64,000 bases of DNA from Pseudolysinimonas yzui. Lineage in GTDB: Bacteria > Actinomycetota > Actinomycetes > Actinomycetales > Microbacteriaceae. The translations under genes and the position numbers were made by a program. The stretch is from the NCBI RefSeq assembly GCF_014653215.1, contig NZ_BNAI01000002.1:62001-126000 (forward strand), in the 5' to 3' direction. Each line of letters opens with the position of its first letter. Position 1 is the stretch's first letter. The notes beneath the pieces are model-generated. The model saw nothing but the letters and a program-made list of their open reading frames with translations, made no database searches and was not told the DNA's origin. This document shows positions 8,461 through 16,459 of the stretch, piece after piece.

Positions 8461-8782
8461 GATGGTGCCCCTCTCTGCATTGGTAGGCGTTCGGGCGGAC
8501 AGGTACTCCGGCCCTCGCTGAGCTAACGATTCCCCAAGCCGGAGCAGCGTACTAAGGCCTTTGGTCCCCCCGCACGGGCTCATCCGAATACCACTCGAGG
8601 GTCTTGGCGGGGTCTAGGGGCCCAAGAGCCCCTCACTGGGGGCAACGTTCCATCGTCCCGAGATCGTCCCGAGCATGTCGTGGATGGGTGTGGGAGCCGC
8701 CGGATCGAGTGCAGCTCGGTCCCCGAATTCACTGCAATCTCTGGCCTGCACACGCACTCAACCCCAAGTCCGGTCGAGTGCA
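8461..8782. other. Non-coding stretch bordering the tRNA fragment
   Basis: No gene is supported here. It contains a perfect hairpin (AGGGGC, six-base loop, GCCCCT) at 8616-8633 without a T-run, and a tandem 11-base repeat ATCGTCCCGAG at 8652-8673. Either could belong to the end of the integrated element, but neither has a demonstrable function. Confidence 0.4.
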
Positions 8783-8842
8783 CCACCCTGCTAAGGTGGA
8801 GAACCCGCAAGGGTTCCGAGGGTTCAAATCCCTCCGTCTCCG
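8783..8842 (+). other. 3' fragment of tRNA-Ser(GCU): putative attachment-site duplicate
   Basis: The sequence folds as the 3' two-thirds of a class II tRNA. The anticodon stem CCACC/GGTGG surrounds the loop CTGCTAA (anticodon GCT at 8790-8792). A long variable-arm hairpin AACCC-GCAA-GGGTT, a T-arm GAGGG-TTCAAAT-CCCTC and the acceptor strand CGTCTCC plus discriminator G follow. The matching 5' acceptor strand GGAGACG and a D-arm are absent upstream, so this is not a complete tRNA. Tyrosine integrases commonly target tRNA 3' ends and leave such a copy at one side of the element, with the intact gene at the other. It coincides with the change from patchy accessory genes to ordered catabolic operons. 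Confidence 0.75.
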
Positions 8843-8881
8843 CTCCAAAACCCCTGGTCAGACCCCGCTTTCAGCGACGGG

Positions 8882-9541
8882 TCAGTGCACCGGCGGGTCC
8901 TCGGGATCGACGCCCGACCAGTGCTCGGCGAGCATCCCGTCGGTCACCCGGTAGCCGTCGTAGAGGTAGCGCAGATAGGTGCCGCCCTTCCCGTCGGGCT
9001 GCGGCATCGCGCCGGCGATGACGACGAGGTCGCCTTCGCCCATGAGGATCGCCGGCGGCATGGATGCCGTTTCCGGGGTGGGCAGGGGGCCGTCGGGGAA
9101 GGCGGCGCGCACGAAGCCCTCGAGGCCGGAGCGCCCGGGCGGCAGGTGCCGGGTGTGCTGGCGGTAGTCGACCGTGACGAAGTCCTTCACGGCATCCGCG
9201 TTCTGCGCCTCGAAGACGCAGCGGTAGAAGTCGGCGACCCGCTGCGTGTTCGCGGCGGGGTCGCCGACTCCGATCGCGGCCGGGGTGCGGGCCGGATCGG
9301 GCGCTCCCGACCCCGCGGGCGCGGAGCCGGTCGACGCGTTCGACCACTCGTCGACGATCTCGCCGTCGACGATGCGGAAGGTGTGGAAGGTCAGGAACTC
9401 GTGCTGGTCGGCTCCGCGCAGCTCGAAGCCGACGACGGTGACGAGGTCGCCCTCGGCGATCACGAACTCGGCGGGGAAGCGCTCCAGGTAGTCGGCGAGC
9501 CGGGCGGTCGCGATCGCCTTGTTCTGCTCGAGCGTGGTCAC
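8882..9541 (-). CDS. SnoaL/NTF2-like protein, tandem domains
   Basis: A 219-residue protein with two NTF2-like (SnoaL) units. The first, about residues 1-70, lacks its beginning and ends in FHTFRIVDGEIVDEWSNA. The second, about residues 97-215, is complete and ends in YRVTDGMLAEHWSGVD. Proteins of this fold are small-molecule isomerases, cyclases or accessory binding proteins and often sit in aromatic degradation clusters. Its GTG start at 9541 overlaps the stop of the upstream oxygenase gene by four bases (GTGA), so both belong to one operon and probably one pathway. The reaction cannot be told from the sequence. Confidence 0.72.
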   Translation of the reverse strand: MTTLEQNKAIATARLADYLERFPAEFVIAEGDLVTVVGFELRGADQHEFLTFHTFRIVDGEIVDEWSNASTGSAPAGSGAPDPARTPAAIGVGDPAANTQRVADFYRCVFEAQNADAVKDFVTVDYRQHTRHLPPGRSGLEGFVRAAFPDGPLPTPETASMPPAILMGEGDLVVIAGAMPQPDGKGGTYLRYLYDGYRVTDGMLAEHWSGVDPEDPPVH

Positions 9542-10836
9542 TTCTGCACCGGCTTGTTCTGCAGCCCGGCGGCGAACATGTCGAACGGGGGCTGGCCGAG
9601 CAGGCGGCGGCCGCTGATCTCGGCGAGCGACTCGATGCGCAGGGCGCCGTGCGACAGGATCACCTGGGCGTCACGGGAGTAGCGCTGCAGCGGGTTCGAC
9701 AGCGTCATGACCGACGATCCGAGGATGCGCACGAAGAGGTTGATCGCGTCGTGGCAGAGCTGCCCGGCGTAGGCGAGGTCGAGCGAACCCTGCGCCTCCT
9801 CGTCGGCGGTGTAGTCCTCTCCGGCGGTCGCGAGGTCATCGATCTGGTCGGCGTAGGTCATCAGGGTCGCCTTCGCGACGCCGATCATCGCCTTCGCCTT
9901 GCCGGCGGCCACCTGTGACGACGGCATCTCGGCCACCGACGGGTAGGGCGGGCTGAACGGCTTGCGCTTCTGCGCGAGGTCGGCGAACACCTCGAAGGCC
10001 CCCTCGGCCATGCCGACCAGGATGCTGATGTTGAGCACGGCGACGGTCATCATCGAGCCCCGGGCCTTCGCCTGGTAGGCGAGACCGTCGAAGCGATCCG
10101 ACACGGTGCTCATGTAGATCGGCAGTTCGGCCATGTCGACGAAGTGCGCGTCGGGGATGAAGATCGGGGCGGTCGTGACGAGGGAGTTCGAGTCGGATGC
10201 CGACATCCCGCTGACGTGCCAGTCGTCGAGGGTGGTGAGGTCCGCCGGGTCCATCATGATGAGGCCGTGACCGCTGCGGTCGCCGTCGGTCCACGACACC
10301 CCGCCGAAGATCCACGCGGCGTTGTGGTTGCCCGAGACGTAGGTCCACTTGCCTTCGACGGTCCAGCCGCCGTCGGCGCGGGTCGCGGTGCCGGTGATCG
10401 CGGCGAAGGTCGAGCCGCCGGCCGCGAGGGGGCCGACGTGGCCGTCGAGCCGCGAGTAGAGGTCGGCGGTCAGTTCGGGGCCGAACGTGCTGACCATGCG
10501 CAGCGAGCCGGCGACGAGGAACGTCCATCCCGCCGCCGCGTCGCCGCGGCCGAGGGCCATCGCGATCTCGGCGACGTCGCGCGCGCCGAGGGCGTAGCCG
10601 CCGTAGTCGAGCGGCGCGACCGCGCGGTAGAGGCCCAGCTCGGTGAGCGCCCCGAGGATCTCGGGGTGGAGCCGCCCGTTCTGTTCCGCTTCGGCGCCGA
10701 GTTCGCGGATGCGCGGCTCGAGCTCGCGGATGCCGGCAGCGATCCGCCGACCGTGGTCGGAGAGGTAGCGAGAGGCTGGCGGCTCGAGGGGGGTGGCGCG
10801 CTCGGGCGGCGGGGCAAGGGGCAGCGTGGTGCTCAT
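9538..10836 (-). CDS. Acyl-CoA-dehydrogenase-fold flavin monooxygenase (HsaA/HpaB-like)
   Basis: A 432-residue protein of the acyl-CoA dehydrogenase fold. The helical N-terminus (RIAAGIRELEPRIRELGAEA), the middle beta domain (GGWTVEGKWTYVSGNHNAAW) and the helical C-terminal domain match the group D flavin-dependent monooxygenases, such as HsaA, that hydroxylate aromatic rings with reduced flavin. Family members need a separate flavin reductase; none is adjacent. The ATG at 10836 is chosen over an upstream one because GGAG precedes it and the earlier residues do not match the family. The gene is divergent from a VOC dioxygenase with a palindromic operator in between, which suggests hydroxylation followed by ring cleavage. 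Confidence 0.78.
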   Translation of the reverse strand: MSTTLPLAPPPERATPLEPPASRYLSDHGRRIAAGIRELEPRIRELGAEAEQNGRLHPEILGALTELGLYRAVAPLDYGGYALGARDVAEIAMALGRGDAAAGWTFLVAGSLRMVSTFGPELTADLYSRLDGHVGPLAAGGSTFAAITGTATRADGGWTVEGKWTYVSGNHNAAWIFGGVSWTDGDRSGHGLIMMDPADLTTLDDWHVSGMSASDSNSLVTTAPIFIPDAHFVDMAELPIYMSTVSDRFDGLAYQAKARGSMMTVAVLNISILVGMAEGAFEVFADLAQKRKPFSPPYPSVAEMPSSQVAAGKAKAMIGVAKATLMTYADQIDDLATAGEDYTADEEAQGSLDLAYAGQLCHDAINLFVRILGSSVMTLSNPLQRYSRDAQVILSHGALRIESLAEISGRRLLGQPPFDMFAAGLQNKPVQK

Positions 10837-10874
10837 GGGCGTGTGGGACTCCTTCGTCGCTCCAGTCGCGGTAA

Positions 10875-10887
10875 CGGTACTGTACCG
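10875..10887. promoter_or_regulatory. Palindromic operator between the oxygenase genes
   Basis: CGGTACTGTACCG is a perfect 13-base palindrome centred between the divergent monooxygenase and VOC dioxygenase genes. A further half-site CGGTAC occurs at 10913-10918. The layout fits a dimeric repressor controlling both genes. No regulator gene is adjacent, so the protein that binds here is unknown. Confidence 0.55.
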
Positions 10888-10960
10888 CACAGTTCAGGTT
10901 GGCGGTACACTGGACGCGGGTGGCGACGGCGCCGCCGAGACCCGACCGAGGGAGCCCGTG

Positions 10961-11650
10961 ATGTCCGACGACACGTCCGTCTACGCCACCACCGCGAAGC
11001 CGCGGCCGATCCGGGTGCCGAAGTTGCATCACGCGACCTTCATGACGATGGAGATCGATCCGATGGTGCGGTTCTATGAGGCGGTGTGCGGGTTGCAGCC
11101 GGTGTTCTATTCCGAGCACGCCGCCTGGCTGACCAACGATGAGGCGAATCACCGGATCGCGTTGCTGCGCATCCCGGGCACGAAGCCGCCGGTCGACAAG
11201 CCGCACACGGCGGGGCTGCACCACACCGCGTTCGAGTACCCCGACTTCGACGCGTGGCTGGACAACTACGTGCGGCTGCGGGATGCCGGCATCCGTCCGG
11301 CGTTCTGCATGGATCACGGCATGACGATGTCGATCTACTACGCCGACCCCGACGGGAACGGCATCGAGATCCAGGTGGACAACTTCCACGACTGGGGAAA
11401 GTCCACCGAATGGATGTGGGCGTCCCGCGAGTTCAGCGAAGACCAGCTCGGTCCGCAGTTCGACCCCGACAAACTGGTCGCCGCCCGCGAAGCGGGACTG
11501 GATCATGACGAGATCCACCGCCGCGCCTACGCCGGCGAGTACCGCCCCGCCGTCGAAGTGCCGTATCCGATGTTCCCGGACCGGTGGGCGGAGCGCGTCG
11601 CCGCCAACCCGGAGCTGCTCGCGGGCGTGCCGTTGCCGCCGCTCGCCTGA
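10961..11650 (+). CDS. VOC-family extradiol ring-cleavage dioxygenase
   Basis: A 229-residue protein of the vicinal-oxygen-chelate fold with two beta-alpha-beta-beta-beta modules. Likely Fe(II) ligands are the first His in KLHHATF, the His in GLHHTAFEY and the Glu in DGNGIEIQ, the 2-His-1-carboxylate pattern of catechol 2,3-dioxygenases. The likely role is extradiol cleavage of a hydroxylated aromatic made by the divergent monooxygenase. The ATG at 10961 follows GAGGGAG; a GTG one codon earlier is possible. At 229 residues it is shorter than two-domain dioxygenases of about 290-300 residues. The exact substrate is unknown. Confidence 0.78.
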   Translation: MSDDTSVYATTAKPRPIRVPKLHHATFMTMEIDPMVRFYEAVCGLQPVFYSEHAAWLTNDEANHRIALLRIPGTKPPVDKPHTAGLHHTAFEYPDFDAWLDNYVRLRDAGIRPAFCMDHGMTMSIYYADPDGNGIEIQVDNFHDWGKSTEWMWASREFSEDQLGPQFDPDKLVAAREAGLDHDEIHRRAYAGEYRPAVEVPYPMFPDRWAERVAANPELLAGVPLPPLA

Positions 11651-11672
11651 CCGCGCGACGCCGAGGCGCTCG

Positions 11673-12956
11673 TCAGAGCCGGCGGTAGAGCTGCGCGGGG
11701 TGCTCGATCGCATCGACGATCATGCGCAGGAACCCGGAGGCGTAGCCGCCGTCGCAGACCCGGTGGTCGAACACGAGCGAGAGCTGCACGATGCGGCGGG
11801 GCACGATCTCGCCGTCGACGACCCACGGCCGTTCGAGCATGCGGCCGACGCCGAGGATGGCGACCTCGGGGTGGTTGATGATCGCCGCGGATCCGTCGAC
11901 CCCGAACGCGCCGTAGTTGTTGAGCGTGAAGGTGGAGCCGGTGAGCTCGTCGGGGCTCGACGCTCCCGACCGCGCCGACTCGGCCACGCGCCGCAGCTCG
12001 GCGTCGAGTTCGGCGATGGTCAGCCGATGGGCATTGCGCACGACCGGCACCATGAGGCCGCGCGGGGTGTCGGTGGCGACGCCGAGGTTCACGCCGGCGA
12101 ACTCGATCAGCTCGGTGCCGTCGTCGCTCAGCCGGCCCCCGAGAATCGGGTAGGCGTCGAGGGCGAGCAACACGAATCTGGCGAGGATCGCGGTGAGCGA
12201 CGGGCTCTTCCCGTCGACCGCCATCCCGGCGCGCAGGGTCCACAGGTCGGTCGCGTCGACATCCACCCACACGGTCGCTTCGGGGATCTCGGCACGGCTG
12301 CGGCTCAGCTTGGCGCCGACTGTCTTGCGCAGCATCCCGAGCGGTTCGCGCCGCGCGACCGCCAGCCCGGCGATCAGTTCGCCCGACCCCGCCGGTTCGC
12401 CCGATGGGGCCGGTTGCCGCACTGAGAGGGCACGCAGCACGTCGCCGCGGGTCACGGCACCGTCGGCGCCGGTGGCGGGGATGGTGTGCAGGTCGAGCCC
12501 TTCGGCGCGGGCGAGGCGTCGCACGATCGGCGACCGCACGGCGACCGGGCCGGTGGGCGCGGGCAGTGCGGCGGATGCGGCGAGCGGCGTGCGCGCGGGC
12601 TTGCGCCGCCGGGTTCCGCCCGAGTGGCCGCTGGTGCCGTATCCGATGAGCACGTTGCCGGAGCCGGCCTGCTCCTCCTGCCGGTACGCCTCCTTCTCGA
12701 CATCGACCGCTTCGACGGCGACGGGGTCGACCTCGAGCAGCGCGGAACCGACCTGAAGGGTGTCGCCCTCGGCGCCATGTAGAGCGGCGACGGTGCCGGC
12801 GTAGGGGGAGGGCAGTTCGACGACGCTCTTCGCGGTCTCGACCTCCGCGATCGGCTGGTCGACGCGCACGGTGTCGCCCGGCGCGACCAGCCAGCGGATG
12901 AGCGCCGCCTCGGTGAGGCCTTCACCGAGGTCGGGGAGGCGGAAGATCTTCGTCAC
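11673..12956 (-). CDS. bkdC: Branched-chain 2-oxoacid dehydrogenase E2 (lipoyl acyltransferase)
   Basis: A 427-residue dihydrolipoamide acyltransferase. The N-terminal lipoyl domain has ETAKS, with the Lys to be lipoylated. A flexible linker follows, then a peripheral subunit-binding domain (SPIVRRLARAEGLDLHTI) and the catalytic domain ending in the active-site motif DHRVCDGG. It transfers branched-chain acyl groups from E1 to CoA after valine, leucine and isoleucine deamination. The start is GTG at 12956, 16 bases after the E1-beta stop. No E3 (lipoamide dehydrogenase) gene follows, so E3 must be shared with another complex. Substrate class rests on gene order and the adjacent Lrp regulator; pyruvate or acetoin complexes are alternatives. 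Confidence 0.9.
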   Translation of the reverse strand: MTKIFRLPDLGEGLTEAALIRWLVAPGDTVRVDQPIAEVETAKSVVELPSPYAGTVAALHGAEGDTLQVGSALLEVDPVAVEAVDVEKEAYRQEEQAGSGNVLIGYGTSGHSGGTRRRKPARTPLAASAALPAPTGPVAVRSPIVRRLARAEGLDLHTIPATGADGAVTRGDVLRALSVRQPAPSGEPAGSGELIAGLAVARREPLGMLRKTVGAKLSRSRAEIPEATVWVDVDATDLWTLRAGMAVDGKSPSLTAILARFVLLALDAYPILGGRLSDDGTELIEFAGVNLGVATDTPRGLMVPVVRNAHRLTIAELDAELRRVAESARSGASSPDELTGSTFTLNNYGAFGVDGSAAIINHPEVAILGVGRMLERPWVVDGEIVPRRIVQLSLVFDHRVCDGGYASGFLRMIVDAIEHPAQLYRRL

Positions 12957-12972
12957 GTCGATTCACCGGCCC

Positions 12973-13986
12973 TCAGTCGTCCCAGTGCAGCGCGTCGACG
13001 GCGTCGAGCACCCGGTCGACGTCGGGGAGGGTGAACCGCTCGAGCTTCGGCGGCGCGTACGGCACGTCGAAGCCGGTGACTCGTCGCACCGGCGCCTCGA
13101 GGTACTCGAAGCAGCGCTCGCCGACGCGGGCGGCGATCTCGGCGGCGACGCTCGCGAATCCCTGGGCTTCGGCGATGACGACCGCGCGGCCGGTCGATCG
13201 CACGGCGGCCATGACGGTCGAGTCGTCGAAGGGGGTGAGCGTGCGCACATCCACCACCTGGATGCTGCGGCCCTCCGCCTCGGCGGCGACCGCGGCGTCG
13301 AGGGCGACCTGCACCGACGAGCCGTAGGCGATCAGCGTCACGTCGGTGCCTTCGCGGACGACGGCGGCCTCGCCGATGGGTGCCTTCAGGCTCGTGTCGA
13401 CGGGGCCCTTCGACCAGTAGAGCTTCTTCGGCTCGAGCACGACGACGGGGTCGGGGAACTCGATCGCGGCGCGCAGCAACGAGTAAGCGTCCTGCGGCGT
13501 CGACGGGGCGACGACGGTGAGGCCGGGCGTGTGCACGTAGTACGCCTCGGAGGAGTCGCAGTGGTGCTCGACGCCGCCGATACCCCCGCCATAGGGGATG
13601 CGGATGACCATCGGCAGGCGAACGGCACCCCGCGTGCGGTTGCCCATCTTGGCGACGTGGCTCACCACCTGCTCGAAGGCCGGGTAGGCGAACGCGTCGA
13701 ACTGCATCTCGACGACGGGGCGCATCCCGTTCATCGCCATCCCGACCGCCATGCCGACGATCCCGGACTCGGCGAGCGGGGTGTCGAAGCACCGCTTCTC
13801 ACCGAACCGGGCGGTGAGTCCGTCGGTGATCCGGAACACGCCACCGAGGGCGCCGACGTCTTCGCCGAAGATGAGCACGCGGTCGTCGGCGGTCAACGCG
13901 TCGGAGAGGGCTCGGTTGAGGGCCGCGGCCATCGACAGCGTCTCGGTCGTGCCGGTGCGCGCGGGTGCCGGTTCGAGTAGCGTCAT
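12973..13986 (-). CDS. bkdB: 2-Oxoacid dehydrogenase E1 subunit beta
   Basis: A 337-residue transketolase-like beta subunit of the thiamine-diphosphate-dependent E1 heterotetramer. It carries VLIFGEDVGALGGVFRITDG with the conserved Glu of the cofactor site, DTPLAESGIVGMAVGMA, and the beta-chain segment GGIGGVEHHCDSSEAYYVHT. The ATG at 13986 overlaps the alpha-subunit stop (ATGA), showing coupled translation for a stoichiometric complex. An in-frame ATG 14 codons upstream lies inside the alpha gene and is not used here. Together with E1-alpha and E2 it decarboxylates branched-chain 2-oxoacids, supplying primers for the iso and anteiso fatty acids typical of this family. Confidence 0.92.
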   Translation of the reverse strand: MTLLEPAPARTGTTETLSMAAALNRALSDALTADDRVLIFGEDVGALGGVFRITDGLTARFGEKRCFDTPLAESGIVGMAVGMAMNGMRPVVEMQFDAFAYPAFEQVVSHVAKMGNRTRGAVRLPMVIRIPYGGGIGGVEHHCDSSEAYYVHTPGLTVVAPSTPQDAYSLLRAAIEFPDPVVVLEPKKLYWSKGPVDTSLKAPIGEAAVVREGTDVTLIAYGSSVQVALDAAVAAEAEGRSIQVVDVRTLTPFDDSTVMAAVRSTGRAVVIAEAQGFASVAAEIAARVGERCFEYLEAPVRRVTGFDVPYAPPKLERFTLPDVDRVLDAVDALHWDD

Positions 13987-15074
13987 TCGGATGCCTCCCT
14001 CACGAGCTCGGCGGAGAGCGACGCCCACTGCTCCTGCAGCTGGGGGGTGCGCTGCGCGTAGACGTAGCGGAACAGGTCTTCGGGGTCGGGGCTGGTCTCG
14101 GTGTTGAGGGCGTCACGCAGGGAGGTGGCGACGGCCTCCGCCTCCGCCGCGAACTCCTCTTCCGCGGCGACGGTGAGCGCCTTCCGTGCGGCGAGATGCG
14201 TGCGCAAGCGCACCAGCGGATCGCGGTCGAGCCACGCGGTCACATCGGCGCTGTCGCGGTAGCGGGTGTCGTCGTCGGCGTTGGTGTGCGCCTGCATCCG
14301 GTAGGTGTGGGCCTCGACCAGGGTCGGTCCGGCCCCGGCGCGTGCCCGGCCCACGGCCTCGCCGAGAACCGCGAGCAGCGCGGCGAGGTCGTTGCCGTCG
14401 ACCCGTTCGCCCGGCATCCCGTAGCCGATCGCCTTGTGGGCGAGCGAGGGGGCTGCCGACTGGCGGGAGAGCGGAACCGAGATCGCCCAGGCGTTGTTCT
14501 GCACGAAGAAGATGACCGGCACCTGGAAGACCGCGGCGAAGTTGAGCGCCCCGTGGAAGTCGCCCTCGCTCGTCGCGCCGTCGCCGCAGAGGGCGAGCAC
14601 GACGGTGTCTTCACCGCGCAGCTTGGCGGCGTGCGCGAACCCGACGGCGTGCAGCAGCTGGGTCGCCAGCGGGGTGGCCTGCGGGGCGATGCGGTACTGC
14701 CGCGGATCGAAGCCGGAGTGCCAGTCGCCCTTGAGCAGGACGGTGGCCTCTGCCGTGGGCACGCCGCGCGTGATGACCGCGACCGCGTCGCGATAGGTCG
14801 GGAACATCCAGTCGCCGTCGTCGAGCACCATCGCGGCCGCGACCTGACAGGCCTCCTGGCCGTGCGACGACGGGTAGACCGCGAGCCGACCCTGGCGCAC
14901 CAGGGCGTTGCACTGGTCGTTGATGCGGCGTCCGATGACGAGGCGACGGTAGCCGTCGCGCAGCCGCTCGGCAGTCGGGGGGCGATACTCCGCGTCGGGG
15001 ACTTTCGCGCCGGCCGCGTCGATCAGCTGCACCGGCGCTTCGCGCGGGAGCAGGACGACATCGTCGCGGGTCAT
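13983..15074 (-). CDS. bkdA: 2-Oxoacid dehydrogenase E1 subunit alpha
   Basis: A 363-residue alpha subunit binding thiamine diphosphate. The GDG-to-NN cofactor motif is plain: GDGATSEGDFHGALNFAAVF followed by QNNAWAIS. The phosphorylation-loop region HTYRMQAHTNADDDTRYR is also conserved. The ATG at 15074 follows GAAGGG. It is the first gene of the E1a-E1b-E2 operon, and a 152-base gap separates it from the divergent Lrp-type regulator. That arrangement is usual for bkd operons and is the main reason to prefer branched-chain substrates over pyruvate. Confidence 0.92.
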   Translation of the reverse strand: MTRDDVVLLPREAPVQLIDAAGAKVPDAEYRPPTAERLRDGYRRLVIGRRINDQCNALVRQGRLAVYPSSHGQEACQVAAAMVLDDGDWMFPTYRDAVAVITRGVPTAEATVLLKGDWHSGFDPRQYRIAPQATPLATQLLHAVGFAHAAKLRGEDTVVLALCGDGATSEGDFHGALNFAAVFQVPVIFFVQNNAWAISVPLSRQSAAPSLAHKAIGYGMPGERVDGNDLAALLAVLGEAVGRARAGAGPTLVEAHTYRMQAHTNADDDTRYRDSADVTAWLDRDPLVRLRTHLAARKALTVAAEEEFAAEAEAVATSLRDALNTETSPDPEDLFRYVYAQRTPQLQEQWASLSAELVREASE

Positions 15075-15226
15075 CGGCAGCCCTTCATTGGGTGGACGTT
15101 CCGTTACCTCAGGATCGGTCAGAACGACAGCTGTCGCAACCAGACGTGATGAGTCGAGACAACAGGTCATCCAGCGGCTCGATCCTCTACGATTCGTCTA
15201 GAACGTGAGCGGCGTGAGGAGGCGGC

Positions 15227-15673
15227 ATGGATCTCGATGAGACCGATCAACGGATCCTCGCGGAACTGCGGCGCGACGGTCGCACCTCGATGAGTGCGCT
15301 CGCCGAGGTGGTGCACATCTCGCGGGCGAACGCCTACGCGCGCGTCAACCGTCTCGTCGACGCCGGCGTCATCTCGGGATTCGGGGCGCGCATCGACCCG
15401 GTGAAGGCCGGGTGGCACTCCTCGGCCTACGTCACGCTCTCGACCGAGCAGTCCTCGTGGCAGCAGGTGCGCGACCGGCTGCTCGAGATCCCCGAAGTCG
15501 AGCACATCGCGCTCGTCGGCGGCGACTACGACGTCATCCTGCTGGTGCGCGCCCACGACAACAGCGAGCTGCGCCGTGTCGTGCTGGAGCGGCTGCAGGC
15601 GATCCCCGAGGTGCGCTCGACGAAGACGGCGCTCATCTTCGAAGACTTCGACCCGGTGCGACCGGCTCCCTAG
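15227..15673 (+). CDS. bkdR: Lrp/AsnC-family regulator, probably of the bkd operon
   Basis: A 148-residue regulator. The N-terminal winged helix-turn-helix (LDETDQRILAELRRDGRTSM, then ALAEVVHISRANAYARVNRL) is followed by a RAM effector-binding domain of alternating strands and helices. Lrp-type proteins sense amino acids and form octamers. Divergence from bkdA with a 152-base shared region makes autoregulation and bkd control likely. I cannot pick out a single operator in the gap with confidence. The gene ends in a CTAG overlap with convergent paaG. Confidence 0.85.
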   Translation: MDLDETDQRILAELRRDGRTSMSALAEVVHISRANAYARVNRLVDAGVISGFGARIDPVKAGWHSSAYVTLSTEQSSWQQVRDRLLEIPEVEHIALVGGDYDVILLVRAHDNSELRRVVLERLQAIPEVRSTKTALIFEDFDPVRPAP

Positions 15674-16443
15674 GCGCGACCGGTGAACACCGGGGGGCGC
15701 TTCTGCTGGAAGGCCGCGAAGCCCTCCCGGTAGTCGTCGGTGTCACAGAGGTCGGCCTGCGTCCGGTTCTCGTCGCTCATGCTCTGCCACAGCCCCAGCC
15801 GCTCGTCGCGCAGCGCGGCGACCAGTTTCTTGCTGGCGAGGAACGCGAGGGTCGCCCCGGATGCCGCGGTGCGGGCGGCGGTCATCGTCGCCTCGTCGAC
15901 GTGGGCGGCGGGGAACACCCGGCTGAACAGTCCTGACTGCACGGCCTCCTCGCCCGACATCAGGCGGGCGGTGTAGATCAGGTCGAGCGTCTTGTGGGCG
16001 CCGAGGCGCTCGACGAAGAGCGAGTGCCCGCCGGAGTCGAGGGTCGCCCCGAGGTTCGCGAACGGCGAGCCGATCTTGGCGGTGTCGGCGACGTAGACGA
16101 CGTCGGTCGCGATGAGCAGCCCGAGTCCGACGCCGAGGCACGCTCCGTGTGCGGCGGCGAACGTCGGGGCGGGGAAGGCGCTCATCTTCTTCAGCAGCGG
16201 CTCGACGCGTCCGCCGAGGAAGCCGAGCACGTCGTCGTCGCGGGGGTCGACGCCGGCGATGTCGCGGCCGGCGCAGAACGCCCGGCCCTCGCCGCGCAGC
16301 ACGAGCGCCCGGACCCCGGCCGCAGCAGCCTCGTCGTACGCGGCGTCGAGTTCGTCGAGGGCGCTCTCGTCGAGGGCGTTGAGCTTGTCGGGGCGGTCGA
16401 GGGTGACGACGGCCACCCCGTCCTCGATCGTCAGCTTCGGCAT
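15670..16443 (-). CDS. paaG: Ring-oxepin-forming isomerase PaaG (enoyl-CoA hydratase family)
   Basis: A 257-residue crotonase-fold enzyme. The oxyanion-hole region is GRAFCAGRDIAGV. The catalytic segment GATLDSGGHSLFVERLG has Asp where hydratases use Glu; the DSGG sequence is typical of PaaG isomerases. PaaG converts ring-1,2-epoxyphenylacetyl-CoA into the seven-membered oxepin form and also isomerises later beta-oxidation intermediates. It lies 16 bases after paaE and is the last gene of the paaABCDEG operon. A generic enoyl-CoA hydratase is the alternative, but motif and position agree on PaaG. Confidence 0.85.
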   Translation of the reverse strand: MPKLTIEDGVAVVTLDRPDKLNALDESALDELDAAYDEAAAAGVRALVLRGEGRAFCAGRDIAGVDPRDDDVLGFLGGRVEPLLKKMSAFPAPTFAAAHGACLGVGLGLLIATDVVYVADTAKIGSPFANLGATLDSGGHSLFVERLGAHKTLDLIYTARLMSGEEAVQSGLFSRVFPAAHVDEATMTAARTAASGATLAFLASKKLVAALRDERLGLWQSMSDENRTQADLCDTDDYREGFAAFQQKRPPVFTGRA

Positions 16444-16459
16444 CCTCGCTCCTTTGCGG

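Noticed and set aside
8616-8633. AGGGGC/GCCCCT hairpin as a terminator
   Set aside because: There is no T-run, no gene ends into it from the left, and a six-base stem is expected by chance in GC-rich DNA.
8690-8846. A complete functional tRNA-Ser gene
   Set aside because: No 5' acceptor strand pairing with CGTCTCC and no D-arm could be found upstream of the anticodon stem.
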